Shown piece by piece: positions 38,911 through 50,378 of a stretch of DNA of 64,000 nucleotides. The notes under the pieces are model-generated. The model ran no database searches. It saw only the letters and a program-made list of their open reading frames with translations, and was not told where the DNA came from. Source of the DNA: Lineus longissimus (taxonomy: Eukaryota > Nemertea > Pilidiophora > Heteronemertea > Lineidae). A program made the translations under genes and the position numbers. Position 1 is the stretch's first letter. Each line of letters begins with the position of its first letter. The stretch spans positions 10,604,001 to 10,668,000 of the forward strand of contig NC_088321.1 in assembly GCF_910592395.1 (NCBI RefSeq), given 5' to 3'.

Positions 38911-39700
38911 TTAAAGTTGACGTTTGTACTGACTGGGATCTACCTTTGCACACTTCCTACGATTTTCCTCTCTACTAATCGGATCTAAATTTGACCAATG
39001 CCAACATACTTCTGGAACATCTCTAAAAAGAGCTATTGGCAAATCATGATCAAGTTCTTCTTTCTCAATGACTTTGCTACTCCTTTGCCAGTTCAGCCAA
39101 TCAATAAAAAACTGGTTAGTGCAACCAAGGTATTTTTCAAGCGATCCCATTGTGTTACAGCGACTCATAGAAACACACATTTTGTGAATCGCATAAAGTT
39201 TGGGTCTTGATATTTTACTCTCATGTAATCCCTACTATAGTTTGTATTACAATCTTCACAGAAACCCTGTATACCGTTGCTGTTCCGACTATTTTTAGAA
39301 TAATACTCATAGGGTTTGTTGACTTCGCATCTTGAACAGTATTTAGATTCAAAAGTTTGCATGACGTTCATAGATATGCTTCTTACATTTTCCATTCTAT
39401 CATTCCCATCTAAAAAAATAACGCCAGGAGGGATAGCCAAGTATTCTCTATTTTTAATGAATACTTCTTCGTGATGGTAATGAACATAATTTGAGTCTTC
39501 TAAACTGATTGAACTTTCTTCTGAGCGGTTTCTTTCTTGCATTCTCCCATAACCAACTTTTGGATCTGTTCGAAGATAAATTATAAACATTGGACATTTA
39601 CCAGTTTTACACATTTTATGATAGTACTCAGAATACTTATCCTTTAGATTCTGAAATTGCTCCCGAGTTAAATTCCCCTCCAAACGACTCAAACGCGAAA
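38911..39700 (-). pseudogene. Deoxynucleoside kinase fragment fused to zinc/HNH-like protein, relic
   Basis: One uninterrupted frame (39165-39692) has a kinase part (FIIYLRTDPKVGYGRMQERN; HYHHEEVFI), matching the lid and base-binding region of dNK-type deoxynucleoside kinases, followed directly by the zinc part of the HNH-like protein (YCSRCEVNKPYEYYSKNSRN; GFCEDCN). After a frame change, 38911-39180 continues as GCTNQFFIDWLNWQRS, then ELDHDLPI and NRRKCAKVD. Further upstream on the minus strand (39720-39860) another frame resembles an earlier kinase segment (EKFQMMAWKRLLETI). A natural fusion or a deletion joining two genes would both explain it. Confidence 0.65.
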
Positions 39701-40068
39701 AGACATGATGTGTTGAGAAAATACTTCTTTTACGAAATTATTTTTTTTTAGAGTCTGCAATATTATCGTTTCTAAAAGACGTTTCCATGCCATCATTTGA
39801 AATTTTTCAGAATATTTTTTCTGATTATTGTACAAGAGGTCAAGCATATTTTTCCCATTATAATTTTTCTATTTGTTTATAGGCTCTGGGATAACTTCTA
39901 CATCTTTGATATCAAAGTTAGTTGAACCTATGAAAGAATTCAATTATAATTCTTATTTTTCTATGTTCTGATTTAAATTTTTGTGGTTCTATTGTTTCAA
40001 CATTTGTCGGTTGTTGTTCCATTGTTTGTGGTTCCATTGTTTTTAGGTTTTTTTTGTTGCTCCATTTA

Positions 40069-40350
40069 TCAAGTAAATCTTTTCTTAAATAGGCATTTAT
40101 AACCAGTGGAAGCTTGCGCCCCAGAAGGCGCTCCATATGGAACTGCTGAAATTCCATCATCTAAAATATATATCTTATCGTCGAATGGATTTAAACTGCG
40201 TTTATTAACTTCCTCTACAAACATATTGTGCTTGTCAGATCTTAACACTCTCATATCATGGTACCATGTTTTTCTACCAACCAACGAACTGTAGTAGTCG
40301 TCAAATGAAATGCCAGTTTTTACCACATGTTTACTTATTCCCTTTAACAT
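40069..40350 (-). pseudogene. Polinton DNA polymerase B C-terminus, relic
   Basis: Parallels the last ~90 residues of the polymerase at 4052: LKGISKHVVKTGISFDDYY, LRSDKHNMFVEEVNKRSLNP, FDDKIYILDDGISAVPYG. No catalytic motif remains. The sequence upstream of 40350 on this strand is unrelated, marking the edge of the relic. Confidence 0.85.
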
Positions 40351-40390
40351 TTTTAACTTTTAACTTTTATAGGCATATATTTTACCTTTC

Positions 40391-40562
40391 AAATGATGTT
40401 GACGTGGCAATTTGGTGTCCACTGCGCCTGCATGACCGCGACTGAATGAAGAGATCATTCAGGGACTGTCTGACAGCTGTGATTGTTGACTCGACGTCAT
40501 GACATCATGATGACATCATGGCATCCTTGTGACGTCATCAGTGACATCGTAGCCTGAGCCTG
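40391..40562 (+). repeat. Direct repeat left of the Merlin element (CRE-rich)
   Basis: Nearly identical to 45618-45769 apart from a ~20-bp extra segment here. It contains alternating TGACATCA/TGACGTCA-type palindromes. It may be an LTR or enhancer fragment of another retroelement; the two copies bracket the Merlin element and its flanks. Confidence 0.75.
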
Positions 40563-41167
40563 CATGCTCTGTTGCTCATGGCAACAAGAGAGGACCAACC
40601 ATGTGTGCCTGATAGGTCATGAAGGTGCAGGAAATGCGGTTTCGTCAACAGAGACTCATCAGATGCGTGTGGCGACAAAGAAATACGGTTGAATATACAG
40701 AGGTATCCTGATAGTGGGACCGCAAGGAGTCAATTTCTTCTGTCTGAGCCAAGCAGTTGGCAAAAAGTGGGTCTAGATGGTTTAAAGTTTAACCTGTGTG
40801 CCTAAAGAAGACACGTGAAACCGGAGAGGTTGAAACAGCTCGACAGGGCCTGACTTTACAATCCCCCACACTATGATATAGTTCCTTCCGCGTAAGTTTC
40901 GTGATTTGTGATGCGGTTCGTGAGCCGGTGTCGATTCAGCGCATCAAAACTCGCGCGCGAAAATCTCTCTTCAGTTTGCGCGTACTGTGAAGTTCACCGG
41001 CGCGGCGCAACAGGCCTACTTCAATGGCATCATCGGCGGCACGTCAAGCGTACGTCATGCGTCATTTACAAAGATCTGTTGTCTTTTTAAAATTCTCATT
41101 CTGCTCTTGGTCGTCCTCTGGTCAAGATGTCTAATTTATACAAGAAGATACACGTTCCGTCGATTGA

Positions 41168-42160
41168 TCAAGTTTTAGCCGAAGATGGGAATTAAGTTAC
41201 CAAACGTCAAGAGTCTCCAATGGTTGGTTAACTCACACAGATTTGGTTACTCGTATTCTTAAAGACAAACGATCAACTTTGAGTTGGTGCATGGAAAGGA
41301 ATTTAATTTCCAGCTCTAGAAACTGTCCCGAGTGCAGTTTTCGAATGATGCTACAGAAAGACGCAGCCGCAAAGAAGTCATCTGATCTTCTCATCTGGAG
41401 ATGTCGTCGATCAACTGGCCTAAATCAAAGACATGACAAGTCATTAAGTCTCAGGACTGGCAGTTGGTTCCAGGGATCCAATTTAAATGTGGCGGAAATT
41501 CTTCACCTAACCTATGGATTCGCTCACGGTTGGTCTCAAGAAATGCTTTCGCACGAGTCGGGAATAAGTGGCAAAACAATCGTGGACTGGTACCACTTTT
41601 GTCGTGAAGTTACATCGGAAGTTACCTTAGCATCACGTCAGAAAATTGGTGGACCAGGAATCATCGTAGAGATTGATGAATCCAAATTTGGGAAACGAAA
41701 ATACCATCGTGGACACCATGTAGAAGGCCAGTGGGTTTTTGGCGGAGTGGAGCCAGGCACCGGAAAAATATTTATGGTTCCAGTCGAGCATCGGAATACA
41801 GATACGCTACTCCCTATAATTCAAGAGTGGATTCTACCTGGCAGTATAATCATCAGTGACTGCTGGAGGGGCTACGATTGCTTGTCCAGAGAAGGCTACG
41901 ATCACTTGACAGTAAATCACAGTGTAACATTCAAAGATCCGGAAACTGGGGCGCATACAAATTCAATAGAAGGGGCTTGGAATCACGCAAAAAAAAGTCT
42001 ACCACCATATGGAACGAAAAAGCATTTCTTCCAAGGATACTTAGAGCTACACATGTGGCGTCGTAGTGTCAAGGAAACTAACGCAGACCCATTCATGGCT
42101 TTGTTAGACGGCATTGCAGCAGTGTATGATCCTTTGAAATGGAAATTACCAAGAAAGTGA
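41168..42160 (+). CDS. Merlin/IS1595-like transposase
   Basis: An open frame without a proper start; the first internal ATG is at 41291 (MERNLISSS). A zinc-binding stretch (NCPECSFRMML ... WRCRR) is followed by a helical DNA-binding part (FAHGWSQEMLSHESGISGKT) and an ISXO2-type DDE core: D in IVEIDESKFGKR, D in IIISDCWRGY, and TNSIEGAWNHAKK carrying the third catalytic position. The C-terminus (LELHMWRR) is typical too. A short upstream ATG frame (MSNLYKKIHVPSIDQV, ~41130) may be the true N-terminus, lost by a one-base shift near 41190, or a separate exon. The family is related to bacterial IS1016/IS1595. Confidence 0.88.
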   Translation, partial: SSFSRRWELSYQTSRVSNGWLTHTDLVTRILKDKRSTLSWCMERNLISSSRNCPECSFRMMLQKDAAAKKSSDLLIWRCRRSTGLNQRHDKSLSLRTGSWFQGSNLNVAEILHLTYGFAHGWSQEMLSHESGISGKTIVDWYHFCREVTSEVTLASRQKIGGPGIIVEIDESKFGKRKYHRGHHVEGQWVFGGVEPGTGKIFMVPVEHRNTDTLLPIIQEWILPGSIIISDCWRGYDCLSREGYDHLTVNHSVTFKDPETGAHTNSIEGAWNHAKKSLPPYGTKKHFFQGYLELHMWRRSVKETNADPFMALLDGIAAVYDPLKWKLPRK

Positions 42161-42404
42161 ACTAAGCTCAATCGAGAAACACATTAAGTAGTGAAGCGTT
42201 CGTGGACCGATTCATTCTCGAATGACATTGTGTTTACCCATAATAGGTATCATGTCTCATGTCTTAACAAATTCAATTTGTTTTCCTGAATGCAATTAAA
42301 ATTCTATTAACTTCAATATTAATTGTCAACTTCCTCTATCACTATGTATGTCAATGACGTAAATTACATGATTGGTCTTGTTATGACGCTTCCCCTCCTT
42401 CTTG

Positions 42405-42565
42405 CGTCTTTGACGCATTTTTGACCAGCGAAGCTGCATAATCTGTTGCAAAAAAAGGACGTCAAGTTTCAAGATTGCTCTTCTCCTGATGCTGAGCGAC
42501 GACGTTTTTGCGTCAATGACGCATTCATCCCAGAAGCTGCATCATCTGTTGCGCCTCATATAAAG
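42405..42565 (+). promoter_or_regulatory. Promoter of the passenger ATPase gene with duplicated block
   Basis: A ~45-bp block containing GACGCATT and GAAGCTGCAT(A/C)ATCTGTTGC occurs twice (~42413-42450 and ~42510-42552), followed by a TATA box (TATAAAG, 42559-42565) about 90 bp before the first long open frame. It looks like an RNA polymerase II core promoter inside the transposon. Confidence 0.5.
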
Positions 42566-42656
42566 AGAGGCTGCAGCATCTGAAAACTCAAATCGCACTT
42601 CAAGATCGGACCTTGTGGCTTGCATCCAGTTAAAAAAAAAGACAATGAATAAATCT

Positions 42657-44626
42657 CGGCAAGAACACTTAAAGCGGAGGACGTTGATTCAATATACAAA
42701 CAGGCGGCAAACATTAAGATACCTTGGCAAGAAGTTTTACCAGAAAAAACATATGAATGGCTTAAAACGTATGAGATGGCAAAAAATTGCAGCGTAGACT
42801 TAGTCATGCCTGGACTCATTAGTCTTACATCAGCGATATGCGGACCCGGAACGAAAGTACAATCTACAACGAGCGGTATGTACAAGTCCGTCCTCAACCA
42901 ATTCATCTTTTCAATTTCTGCTCCTGGATCCGGAAAATCAAACGCCTACAGCCGGGTGCTGTTGCACGTCATGAACGACTACCAAGAGAGACATGGTGGA
43001 GAGAAAACTATACATATAGAGTCGTACACCACGGCAGGTATTCAGGCCCATCAGAAGACAAACGATGGTTACGGACTTATCACAACAGATGAGGGTCACC
43101 GCTTGATTGCATCCATACAGCAAAAGCAGGCTAAGGGAGATTCGGAACGGGCACTCTTGTGCAAATTCTGGGGAGGCGTTGGCGACAGGGTTGCTCTATC
43201 AGGCGGAGACAGACGTTTTCAGCAAACTTCCATGAGCATGTGCTGTTATATTCAGCCATATCCTTTACTTAATGAACTATCAACGATGTGCGCGGACGAT
43301 GGATTCATAGATCGTATACTGTTCTTTGCAAACAAGCCGACACTCTACAAAACAACTGTACAGATGCAATCGAACGAAAAACTGATGCAAGAACCGTTCC
43401 AGAATTTCCGAAATATCTTTAAGAACCTGGATATCCTACATCGTGGTAAACAGTAAAACAACACATTGGATGAAGAGGGGGCACAACTTTTCCACGATTA
43501 CGCTGATGAGTTCGTGGAATTCATGTGCCAACGATGGACCACAAATGATGGTAAGAATTACTCCCATTTAATTTTTGGAAATTATGACTTGTTTGACATT
43601 CAAAACAAAAATGCATGTAATTACCGCCAATTATTATAGAGCAGGGAATAATACGGCATTGACTGCAGGATTCTAAGACGATACCATCCATGTACGGCAA
43701 CACGTAATGCACGACGCCTTTTTATTAATGATATTTATCTTCAATACTCTTTTAGATGATATACAACCGGAAACTCAGAATGCACACGGACACGGTGACG
43801 GCATACAACCGACGGCGTCAACCAGCAAAGACTCAATTCACGTTTTGAGATTGAGCGCAATTATACATATCTTGAACACGGCCATTCAACAGAGTCAGGA
43901 CAGGACATCCAGATCCACACACGAGTACCCAAGAAATGTGTCCAAGCAGCAATAACCCTGTACTCATCACTCCAACAGATGAAGGAAATGTTCGTACAGG
44001 CGGCAAAAGGTGCCGGAATAAAAGACGAGGTGTCCATCCCAAACGTAATACCACTAAAGCAAAGAATATGCAAAGCCATTGTTAGCACTGAGGGCCCCGT
44101 CACAACCCCGAAACTGATCGGAAAGAAATTAAACAAGATTGCGACAACTACCATCAAGGGTAAGCAAACAAAGCCCCCCCCCCTTAACCAGATTCATTAC
44201 AAATGAACAATATCTAATTGGAAAAATATGCAAATGTCAATTAAATTCCAACAAATCTTAATCAATACGGACATACGTGTCTTATCCGAAACAAAACTCA
44301 CTAGGCCCAACTCACTAGTGTGTCTATTATGGCGGCGCACATACACAAAATAAAACATGTCTTTCTCATTCCAGCTGTGCTAGAAGAACTTCACAGGGAT
44401 GGACATGGGTATCTACACACGCCTGCCGAGGGTCGGTACAAGGCGCTCTTTTACAAATTGTCACCCAACACGGTACATGCCGAGAAATTCATTAAAGAAG
44501 CCGGGGTTGGCATGGAAGACTACAAGATCAAATTCTGTGCCGACAGCAAACACCCACAAGAACTGAACCATAACCATCCACAATATGAACTCATCGTTGA
44601 CATGCTTGACGACATCACAGTGTAGA
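42657..44626 (+). pseudogene. DUF3987-like P-loop NTPase passenger gene of Merlin element
   Basis: Three exons are suggested by GT/AG sites: ~42657-43549, ~43756-44158 and ~44374-44626. Exon 1 has a Walker A loop SAPGSGKS near 42920, a DEGH segment (LITTDEGHRLIAS) as Walker B-like, and FWGGVGDRVALSGGDRRFQQ, then CADDGFIDRILFFA, a pattern I associate with DUF3987 helicase/primase-associated ATPases. Exon 2 has DSIHVLRLSAIIHILN and, after an apparent frame change near 43950, a helical region. Exon 3 looks like a small winged-helix-type C-terminus (HKIKHVFLIP..., YLHTPAEGRYKALFY). A single nonsense codon at 43454-43456 interrupts exon 1, so this copy is probably inactive. Family assignment is from memory. 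Confidence 0.55.
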
Positions 44627-44934
44627 TCTACATATACTATACGCATACGTTGAGACAACACGTTAACCAAGTCGACGCTGCAACTTCTTCCAATCACATA
44701 TGCTTTCAACCAAAATAGGACCTTAGACATGTTAGACTATAGTACTACTCGTAGACAAAATCTTGCCGGTGACAATTACATAACTGGAATGTACATTATA
44801 GGCCTACTGTATTATATTGTACATTAATATGCTTTTTCAAACAAATAAACTTTTGGTTCCTTTTTTAGCAACATGCACGTTATTCATACTAAGTATCATG
44901 ATTTTTAGCCGGTAGGTCGGTGCTGCTAAGCCCG

Positions 44935-45180
44935 AAACATGACGACGAGCCGGTGGCCGGTGAAGCCGGTGGAGCCGGTGGCCGGTGACGCCGATGGCCG
45001 GTGGAATACACCTAGGCTCATCAGAACCATATCGGGGAGGTGGCCGGTGGAGCCGGTGTAAGATTTACAGAGCCTCATCAGAACCATATCGGGTCGGTGG
45101 CCGGTGTAGCCGGTGTAAGATTGACTGCCATAAAGCATAAAGCCGGCAGACGGTGAGCCGGTGGTCGGTGATTCGACGTT
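44935..45180 (+). repeat. CCGGTGG minisatellite
   Basis: Irregular tandem copies of GCCGGTGG-type units, plus two ~65-bp direct repeats sharing CATCAGAACCATATCGGG and CCGGTGTAAGATT. It lies within the right subterminal region of the Merlin element. Confidence 0.85.
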
Positions 45181-45617
45181 GTCCATGCTTGCAAAAGAAG
45201 TCCCATGTCAATCATTCACCTATTTGCATAATTAATACGCGTAGTAATCACTTCGGACAACGCTTCATGTCGTAGAATTGTGGGGGATTGTAAAGTCGCT
45301 CCCTGGACAGTAAAGGAAATAAGTATACGGAGGGAAATAGTATTTAAATGACGTGGCAATGTATGTATACTTACCTTGGGAACATAAAATCCACAGGGGC
45401 TGGGTGCACTGATGAAAGCTTCATGGAGCTGAAGCCCATTAATAATGCACTCTGAAGTGAGTGCGGGGCCCTAGGCCCAATGGTTGCAACAAAAATCGAC
45501 CACTTACAAAGATGGGAGAGTGTGAGACATCCTCATCACAGGCACTACAGATGTGCAGTGCCAAAGCCAGAGCGCCCTGGGGTGTTCCCAGACAGTGGAC
45601 ACCAAGGAAATGATGAC

Positions 45618-45769
45618 AAATGATGTTGACGTGGCAATTTGACCGCAACTGAATGAAGAGATCATTCAGGGACTGTCTGACAGCAGTGATTGTTGACCCG
45701 ACGTCATGACATCATGATGACGTCATGGCATCCTTGTGACGTCATCAGTGACATCGTAGCCTGAGCCTG
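45618..45769 (+). repeat. Direct repeat right of the Merlin element (CRE-rich)
   Basis: Second copy of 40391-40562. It contains two perfect TGACGTCA palindromes and several TGACATCA variants, and is cut at its right end by the start of another repeat (45769). Confidence 0.75.
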
Positions 45770-46025
45770 TGTAGCTAGGTCATTTTGGATTTGGCCTCAG
45801 TTTTTGTTACACCCTTTGTAGGCTTGTAGGCCTGTGACCTGATTGAACTGAGCCTCAATCTGGTGTCACAAAATTCCAACATGTCTTCCATGACCATGTT
45901 TTTCTTCTTCTCCATCTAATTTCCAATTTTGTTCAACGTTAAGGTGATGAACCTGGCTATGCCTCCCCCAATGGTCCAAGCTAAATATTACTAAAATCCA
46001 CCTGTTCTTTATTTCGTAGGTAGTG
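45769..46025 (+). repeat. 257-bp direct repeat, left copy
   Basis: Starts GTGTAGCTAGGTCATTTT and ends TTTCGTAGGTAGT. It matches 49716-49972 with only a few substitutions. The pair flanks a Gypsy-derived segment, so it could be the U3/R portion of an LTR or an unrelated dispersed repeat. Confidence 0.8.
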
Positions 46026-46081
46026 ACCCCACAATTGGACGCGCCCGAGAGATTGTTGGAGCCAATGTTACATTTAACCAA

Positions 46082-47634
46082 ATGCAACGTAGGAAGGAAC
46101 TACCCGCCATGAGATCCTTGTTAAAGAATTTCAAATCTTTCAAGATCACCGATGGACTACTTTACAAGGTTAGCAACCTTAATGGGAAGCATTTTGACCG
46201 ATTAGTGGTACCTGCAGAATATAGAGCTCGAGTGTTTACAGGAATTCATGATGACATGGGACACCTCGGTTCCGAGCGTGCAATCGGCATAGCCAGAATG
46301 CGCTTTTATTGGGTAGGCATGGAGCAAGACATACACCGTTACTGCCGCCATTGCCAGAGATGTACTTTGAGGAAGGCGAGCAACAATCGCCCTGCTATGT
46401 TGAATAAGTTACAGTCTACAGGGCCTATGGACCTTGTGTGTATTGATTTCTTGTCTGTTGATCAGGATAAAGCTGGCAGGGAGAATATATTGGTTGTTAC
46501 CGACCACTTCACACGTTATTATTCCCTGCAAGGGCGTTTGTCACAAAGAAGCAGACTGCCAAAGAGGTAGCAGCAATGTTGTGGAAAGGATTCTTCTTAG
46601 ACTTTGGTTTTCCGCGAAGACTTCACTCTGACAGAGGGGCTTGTTTCACTGGCAAATGAGTAACTCAACTAAAAGAGATATCAGGAATTGAGAGTTCCCT
46701 TACTACCCCATACCACCCGCAAGGGAACGGTCAGTGTGAGCGGTTTAATCGCACTCTCATTGGCATGTTAGGGACACTTGATGCGGAGCGCAAGTCACAA
46801 TGGTCTAAACATATTAAGTATTTAGTGCATGCGTACAATTGTACCATTAACGACTCCACAAGATTCTCACCATTTGAGCTGATGTTTGGAAGGCCACCCC
46901 GACTACCAATAGACTGGTACTTCGGAATTAAGGATCAGTCAGGAGAAGAAGATAGGTCGTTCGACAAGTACGGACAGGAACTCAAGAGTAGTCTCAAGGA
47001 GGCATACGATAAGGCCAGTGAAGCATCCGACAAGAATCACGCCAACAACAAGAACAGACATGACCAGAAGGTCAGACGAGTAGATTTAAACATGGGTGAC
47101 CGAGTACTGGTCAAGAACGTGAGCGTCAGAGGCAGACATAAACTGGCAGATGCATGGTGTCCGGACATTTACAGGGTGTGCAAGCGGATCGGCGGAGATG
47201 ATTCTCCTGTATACATGGTACGGAGAGAGGATGGAAAAGGAACAACCCGAGTTTTACATAGGAATCTTCTGTTACCTTGTGGATTCCTACCACTTCCAGG
47301 GGTAAAGGATCCTCAACAACCAACTCCATCAAGTTCAGACCGCCCAGTCCCTAAACCCAGGAAGAAGACCATATCAGTACCAGTACAAGAAGAATTTGCA
47401 CAACCAGTGTCTTGTTCAGAGGATGAACCTGCCCAGGAAGAGCCTGAGCGGCCTTTTTGGGATACTTCCGATTCCGAGTCTGAACAGGATATACCACAGA
47501 CAATTCCACAACTAGCAACACCGGCCGCTGCTGATCAGCAGACTGCTGATTATGATAATCCGCCAAGAAGATCGGGGAGACATCGTGGCCCAACTACAAC
47601 TATCCCGGTGATTAGGCGTAGCTATCCAACTTAA
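46082..47634 (+). pseudogene. Ty3/Gypsy integrase remnant
   Basis: Frame 46082-46570 has the HHCC zinc domain (GIHDDMGHLGSERAIGIARM ... CRHCQRC) and the first catalytic D region (MDLVCIDFLSVDQD). After a frameshift around 46555 and an in-frame stop near 46659, the E motif region is readable (~46720) and frame 46765-47634 gives the end of the core (YNCTINDSTRFSPFELMFGR) and a GPF/GPY-like C-terminal domain with a basic, proline-rich tail (RRSGRHRGPTT). Reverse transcriptase is absent. It is a truncated, inactive copy unrelated in order to the gmr1-like element. Confidence 0.8.
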
Positions 47635-49715
47635 TATGTGTTGCATTTATACTTCAACGCCTTGAACTCGATTTTGAGAATTTATATAGGAAGGAGTGAA
47701 GTGAACTGTTTGTAAAGTGCATTTCTGTGACAATCATGGATGTTATGGTTGCTTACTAGTTAGTTTAGCTAAGTTGATTCAGTTCAAAGGTTTAGATAAT
47801 GTGACACACCCTGCTACACAGCAGTGTGTTGGAATTTCACTTGCTAGTCATTGTTATGAGACATGACTTTTGTGTGTGATTTGATGTTGTAACTAAGTTC
47901 ATCCTGATGTATGTTAATCATCTCTAGGAAATGCCGTTATTGAACAAACCCTGTAGGATTATCCGGGTAGAGTTAGGTACATGTAGTTGATGGTAGCTGA
48001 TATTTTTCTCTTTGTTTTCTTTTGGAAAATAAACGTTTGAACAATAAACGCTGTATTAGTGTTTTCATTCTCTAGCTAGAGGTAGTTTTGTGTTCAACCC
48101 GCCCTTAATTTGTATTAGTACATGTTCTTAATTGGGGAAGACATTGCCAGGTGGGTGACCCATCACTCTTTTTTTGTAAAATTTATGTTTTTCTAATTAG
48201 CTGCATATGATCCTTGCTTTGGCCTGCTATAGAACGATCCGGTCTATGATATGTAGAGACGTGTTGAGTGAAAGATATTCACAGATGTAGCATTTGGTGA
48301 TCACTCGCATCGAGGAATTCGGTTTCTGATATTGATCTGTGATGTTGTTATTGCCACTGTTGATTTGTTAGAGACAATGAATCGGTATGTGACATTTCAA
48401 CCAAATGAACTAAGTGCCATCAGTTGCAGTGAATTTTACTTTGGATCCTTTCAAGAACTTAAAACATAGTGATATACGGACTTCAAGAACTGTGGTTGAT
48501 GCATACTTTTGTTATAACCCCTTACACCGTTTGGGCTCGTACTTCTGCTGCTGTTGTATTGTGATGACGCAATGTTCGTTGAATGTGGAATTCCGTACGG
48601 CATTTGGAACATACGTGGTTGAAGGTCTGATGAACTTTGTTGTGCTTATTAGATGGCATAACGCTCAAGTGAGATGTGGCAGATGTAGTTATACGTATCG
48701 TTGTTGGACGGAGGAGTGTGGTATCCGCCATTTATGGAGATGGTACGAGAGAAGAGGATAGTCAGTGCATTGGAGCGACAGTCATATGTCATACATGGAG
48801 CCGATTTACTAGTATTTGAATGATTCTGTGACGTTAATGACCTCGATAAGCATGATTAGTAGAGGCTGGATATTCAGACGTACAGTTCCGCTACATCTGG
48901 GTTACGAGAGGGTACATGAATTGTTGCGACAGTATTACGGCATAAGGATATGAATATTATGAGTATGCTTATTGCACTAAACCAATTAGGCTGTTGATTC
49001 ATTCCACTGCTAGTGTAATGGACTGCTGGATATAGGTTACGTTGTCTTTGGCTATGAACGTTCTAATGATGCATTATTGCTGTTGTGTCATCTAGTATTA
49101 AACAGGAGACATGCGGTAGATTGTACCTAGCTTAGATTGGTACACTGAATATACGGACATGAACTCATTGCTCATTGCTCATTGCTTGGTGGCGGTGTGT
49201 AGGGTACGGCCCGGGGTACGTGTGCATTACTACGTTGGCTGTTCGAACTGTGTTGTACTGTGTTGTGCTCGTGTTGAACTGTGTGCGAACTGTGGACAAT
49301 GTATCAGTTGGAACTGTATCGGATCAAAGCAATTAGGTGGACACTGCAGATCATGTTTGGGAGTGAACGGACATTAGGGGCGCATACCGTATACACTAGT
49401 AAAAGTTCATTGGAATGTTGTGTGTGATTTGCGCGTTAGTTGGTGGCAGAGTTGGTTTCATGGCGGGGCAAGACCAGGAGTCATATGCAGCACTCTATTC
49501 TAACCCGTTCTTGTTACAGGAGTTTTGATGTTTCTGCCAACCAAAATTTTTCCTCATTATTTGGCACCTGCATTTTTTGATTAATTTTAACTTAAATAGT
49601 GATATGTGTGTGTTAGGTGAGGAGTAACGTAGAAAAGCAAGCTGAATTGGATATAAGTTGTACCTATAATATTTTGTGTGTTTAATCGAGGACGATAATG
49701 TTTAGTGGGGTAAGT
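47635..49715. other. No clear gene; 3' region of Gypsy remnant
   Basis: About 2 kb with an AATAAA signal near 48040. Two short cysteine-rich frames are worth noting: ~48660-48760 (RCGRCSYTYRCWTEECGIRH) and ~49200-49375 (CANCGQCISWNC ... GGHCRSCLG), which resemble zinc-binding fragments, but no full ORF can be built. Confidence 0.4.
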
Positions 49716-49972
49716 GTGTAGCTAGGTCATTTTGTATTTGGGCCTCAGTTTTTGTTACACCCTTTGTAGGCTTGTAGGCCTGTGACCTGATTGAACTGAG
49801 CCTCAATCTGGTGTCACAAAATTCCAACATGTCTTCCATGACCATGTTTTTCTTCTTCTCCATCTAATTTCCAATTTTGTTCAACTTTAAGGTGATGAAC
49901 CTGGCTATGCCTCCCCCAATGGTCCAAGCTAAATATTACTAAAATCCCCCTGTTCTTTATTTCGTAGGTAGT
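49716..49972 (+). repeat. 257-bp direct repeat, right copy
   Basis: Nearly identical to 45769-46025. It marks the probable right edge of the Gypsy-derived block. Confidence 0.8.
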
Positions 49973-50192
49973 AGGCCCACATCTCTGTAATTTAAGAAAC
50001 TAAGTAGAGAGTCAGCATGACTGTAGTGCTTTGTATATAGTGTATGCTCTACAAGCACACCCCATACAACTTGTGATTCATAGTAAATAGTGCAACATTT
50101 AGAAATAAACACCACATTCACATATCCAGACGTGTTGTAGTTATAATTAGGGTATCGATCCATGATTTTCGGTTGTTACACCTACATGATCT

Positions 50193-50378
50193 TGTGACAA
50201 TCAGCAGCAAGGAGCTGCTGCCACCTGGTGGAACGGAAAAAAGACAGAACCACGACGACGACTAAACCTACAACACGCTTTGACCCACCTATCATCGATA
50301 GCTGACAAGTTGAAGAATGGCAAGAACGACAAGGAGTGGTGGAAACTTGCCAAAAGTGTCTGCGGTCCAGGTAAAGAA
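50193..50378 (+). pseudogene. LINE ORF2 fragment, 5' side of repeat insertion
   Basis: The frame ends in KLKNGKNDKEWWKLAKSVCG, a pattern common just upstream of the reverse transcriptase in CR1/L2/Jockey-type LINEs. The frame resumes after the inserted repeat at 51495, so the dispersed repeat has interrupted a LINE. Confidence 0.65.

Larger units (their letters stand above)
38253..40350. mobile_element. Relic of a second Polinton-like element
   Basis: Four fragments related to the first element are crowded together: integrase C-terminus and chromodomain (plus), HNH-like protein (minus), a deoxynucleoside-kinase fragment (minus) and the C-terminus of polymerase B (minus). All are truncated or frameshifted. 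Gene order and orientation differ from the first element, and no double-hairpin repeat was found in it. Confidence 0.8.
40852..45297 (+). mobile_element. Merlin-type DNA transposon with passenger ATPase gene
   Basis: A perfect 19-bp inverted repeat GACTTTACAATCCCCCACA lies at 40852-40870, with its complement at 45279-45297. A weaker outward extension (CAGGG) is present on both sides. The interior has an IS1595/Merlin-like transposase (left) and a multi-exon P-loop protein gene (right), both in the same direction, plus a GC-rich minisatellite near the right end. The Merlin target duplication (8-9 bp) is not evident, perhaps because the exact ends lie slightly further out. Confidence 0.8.
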
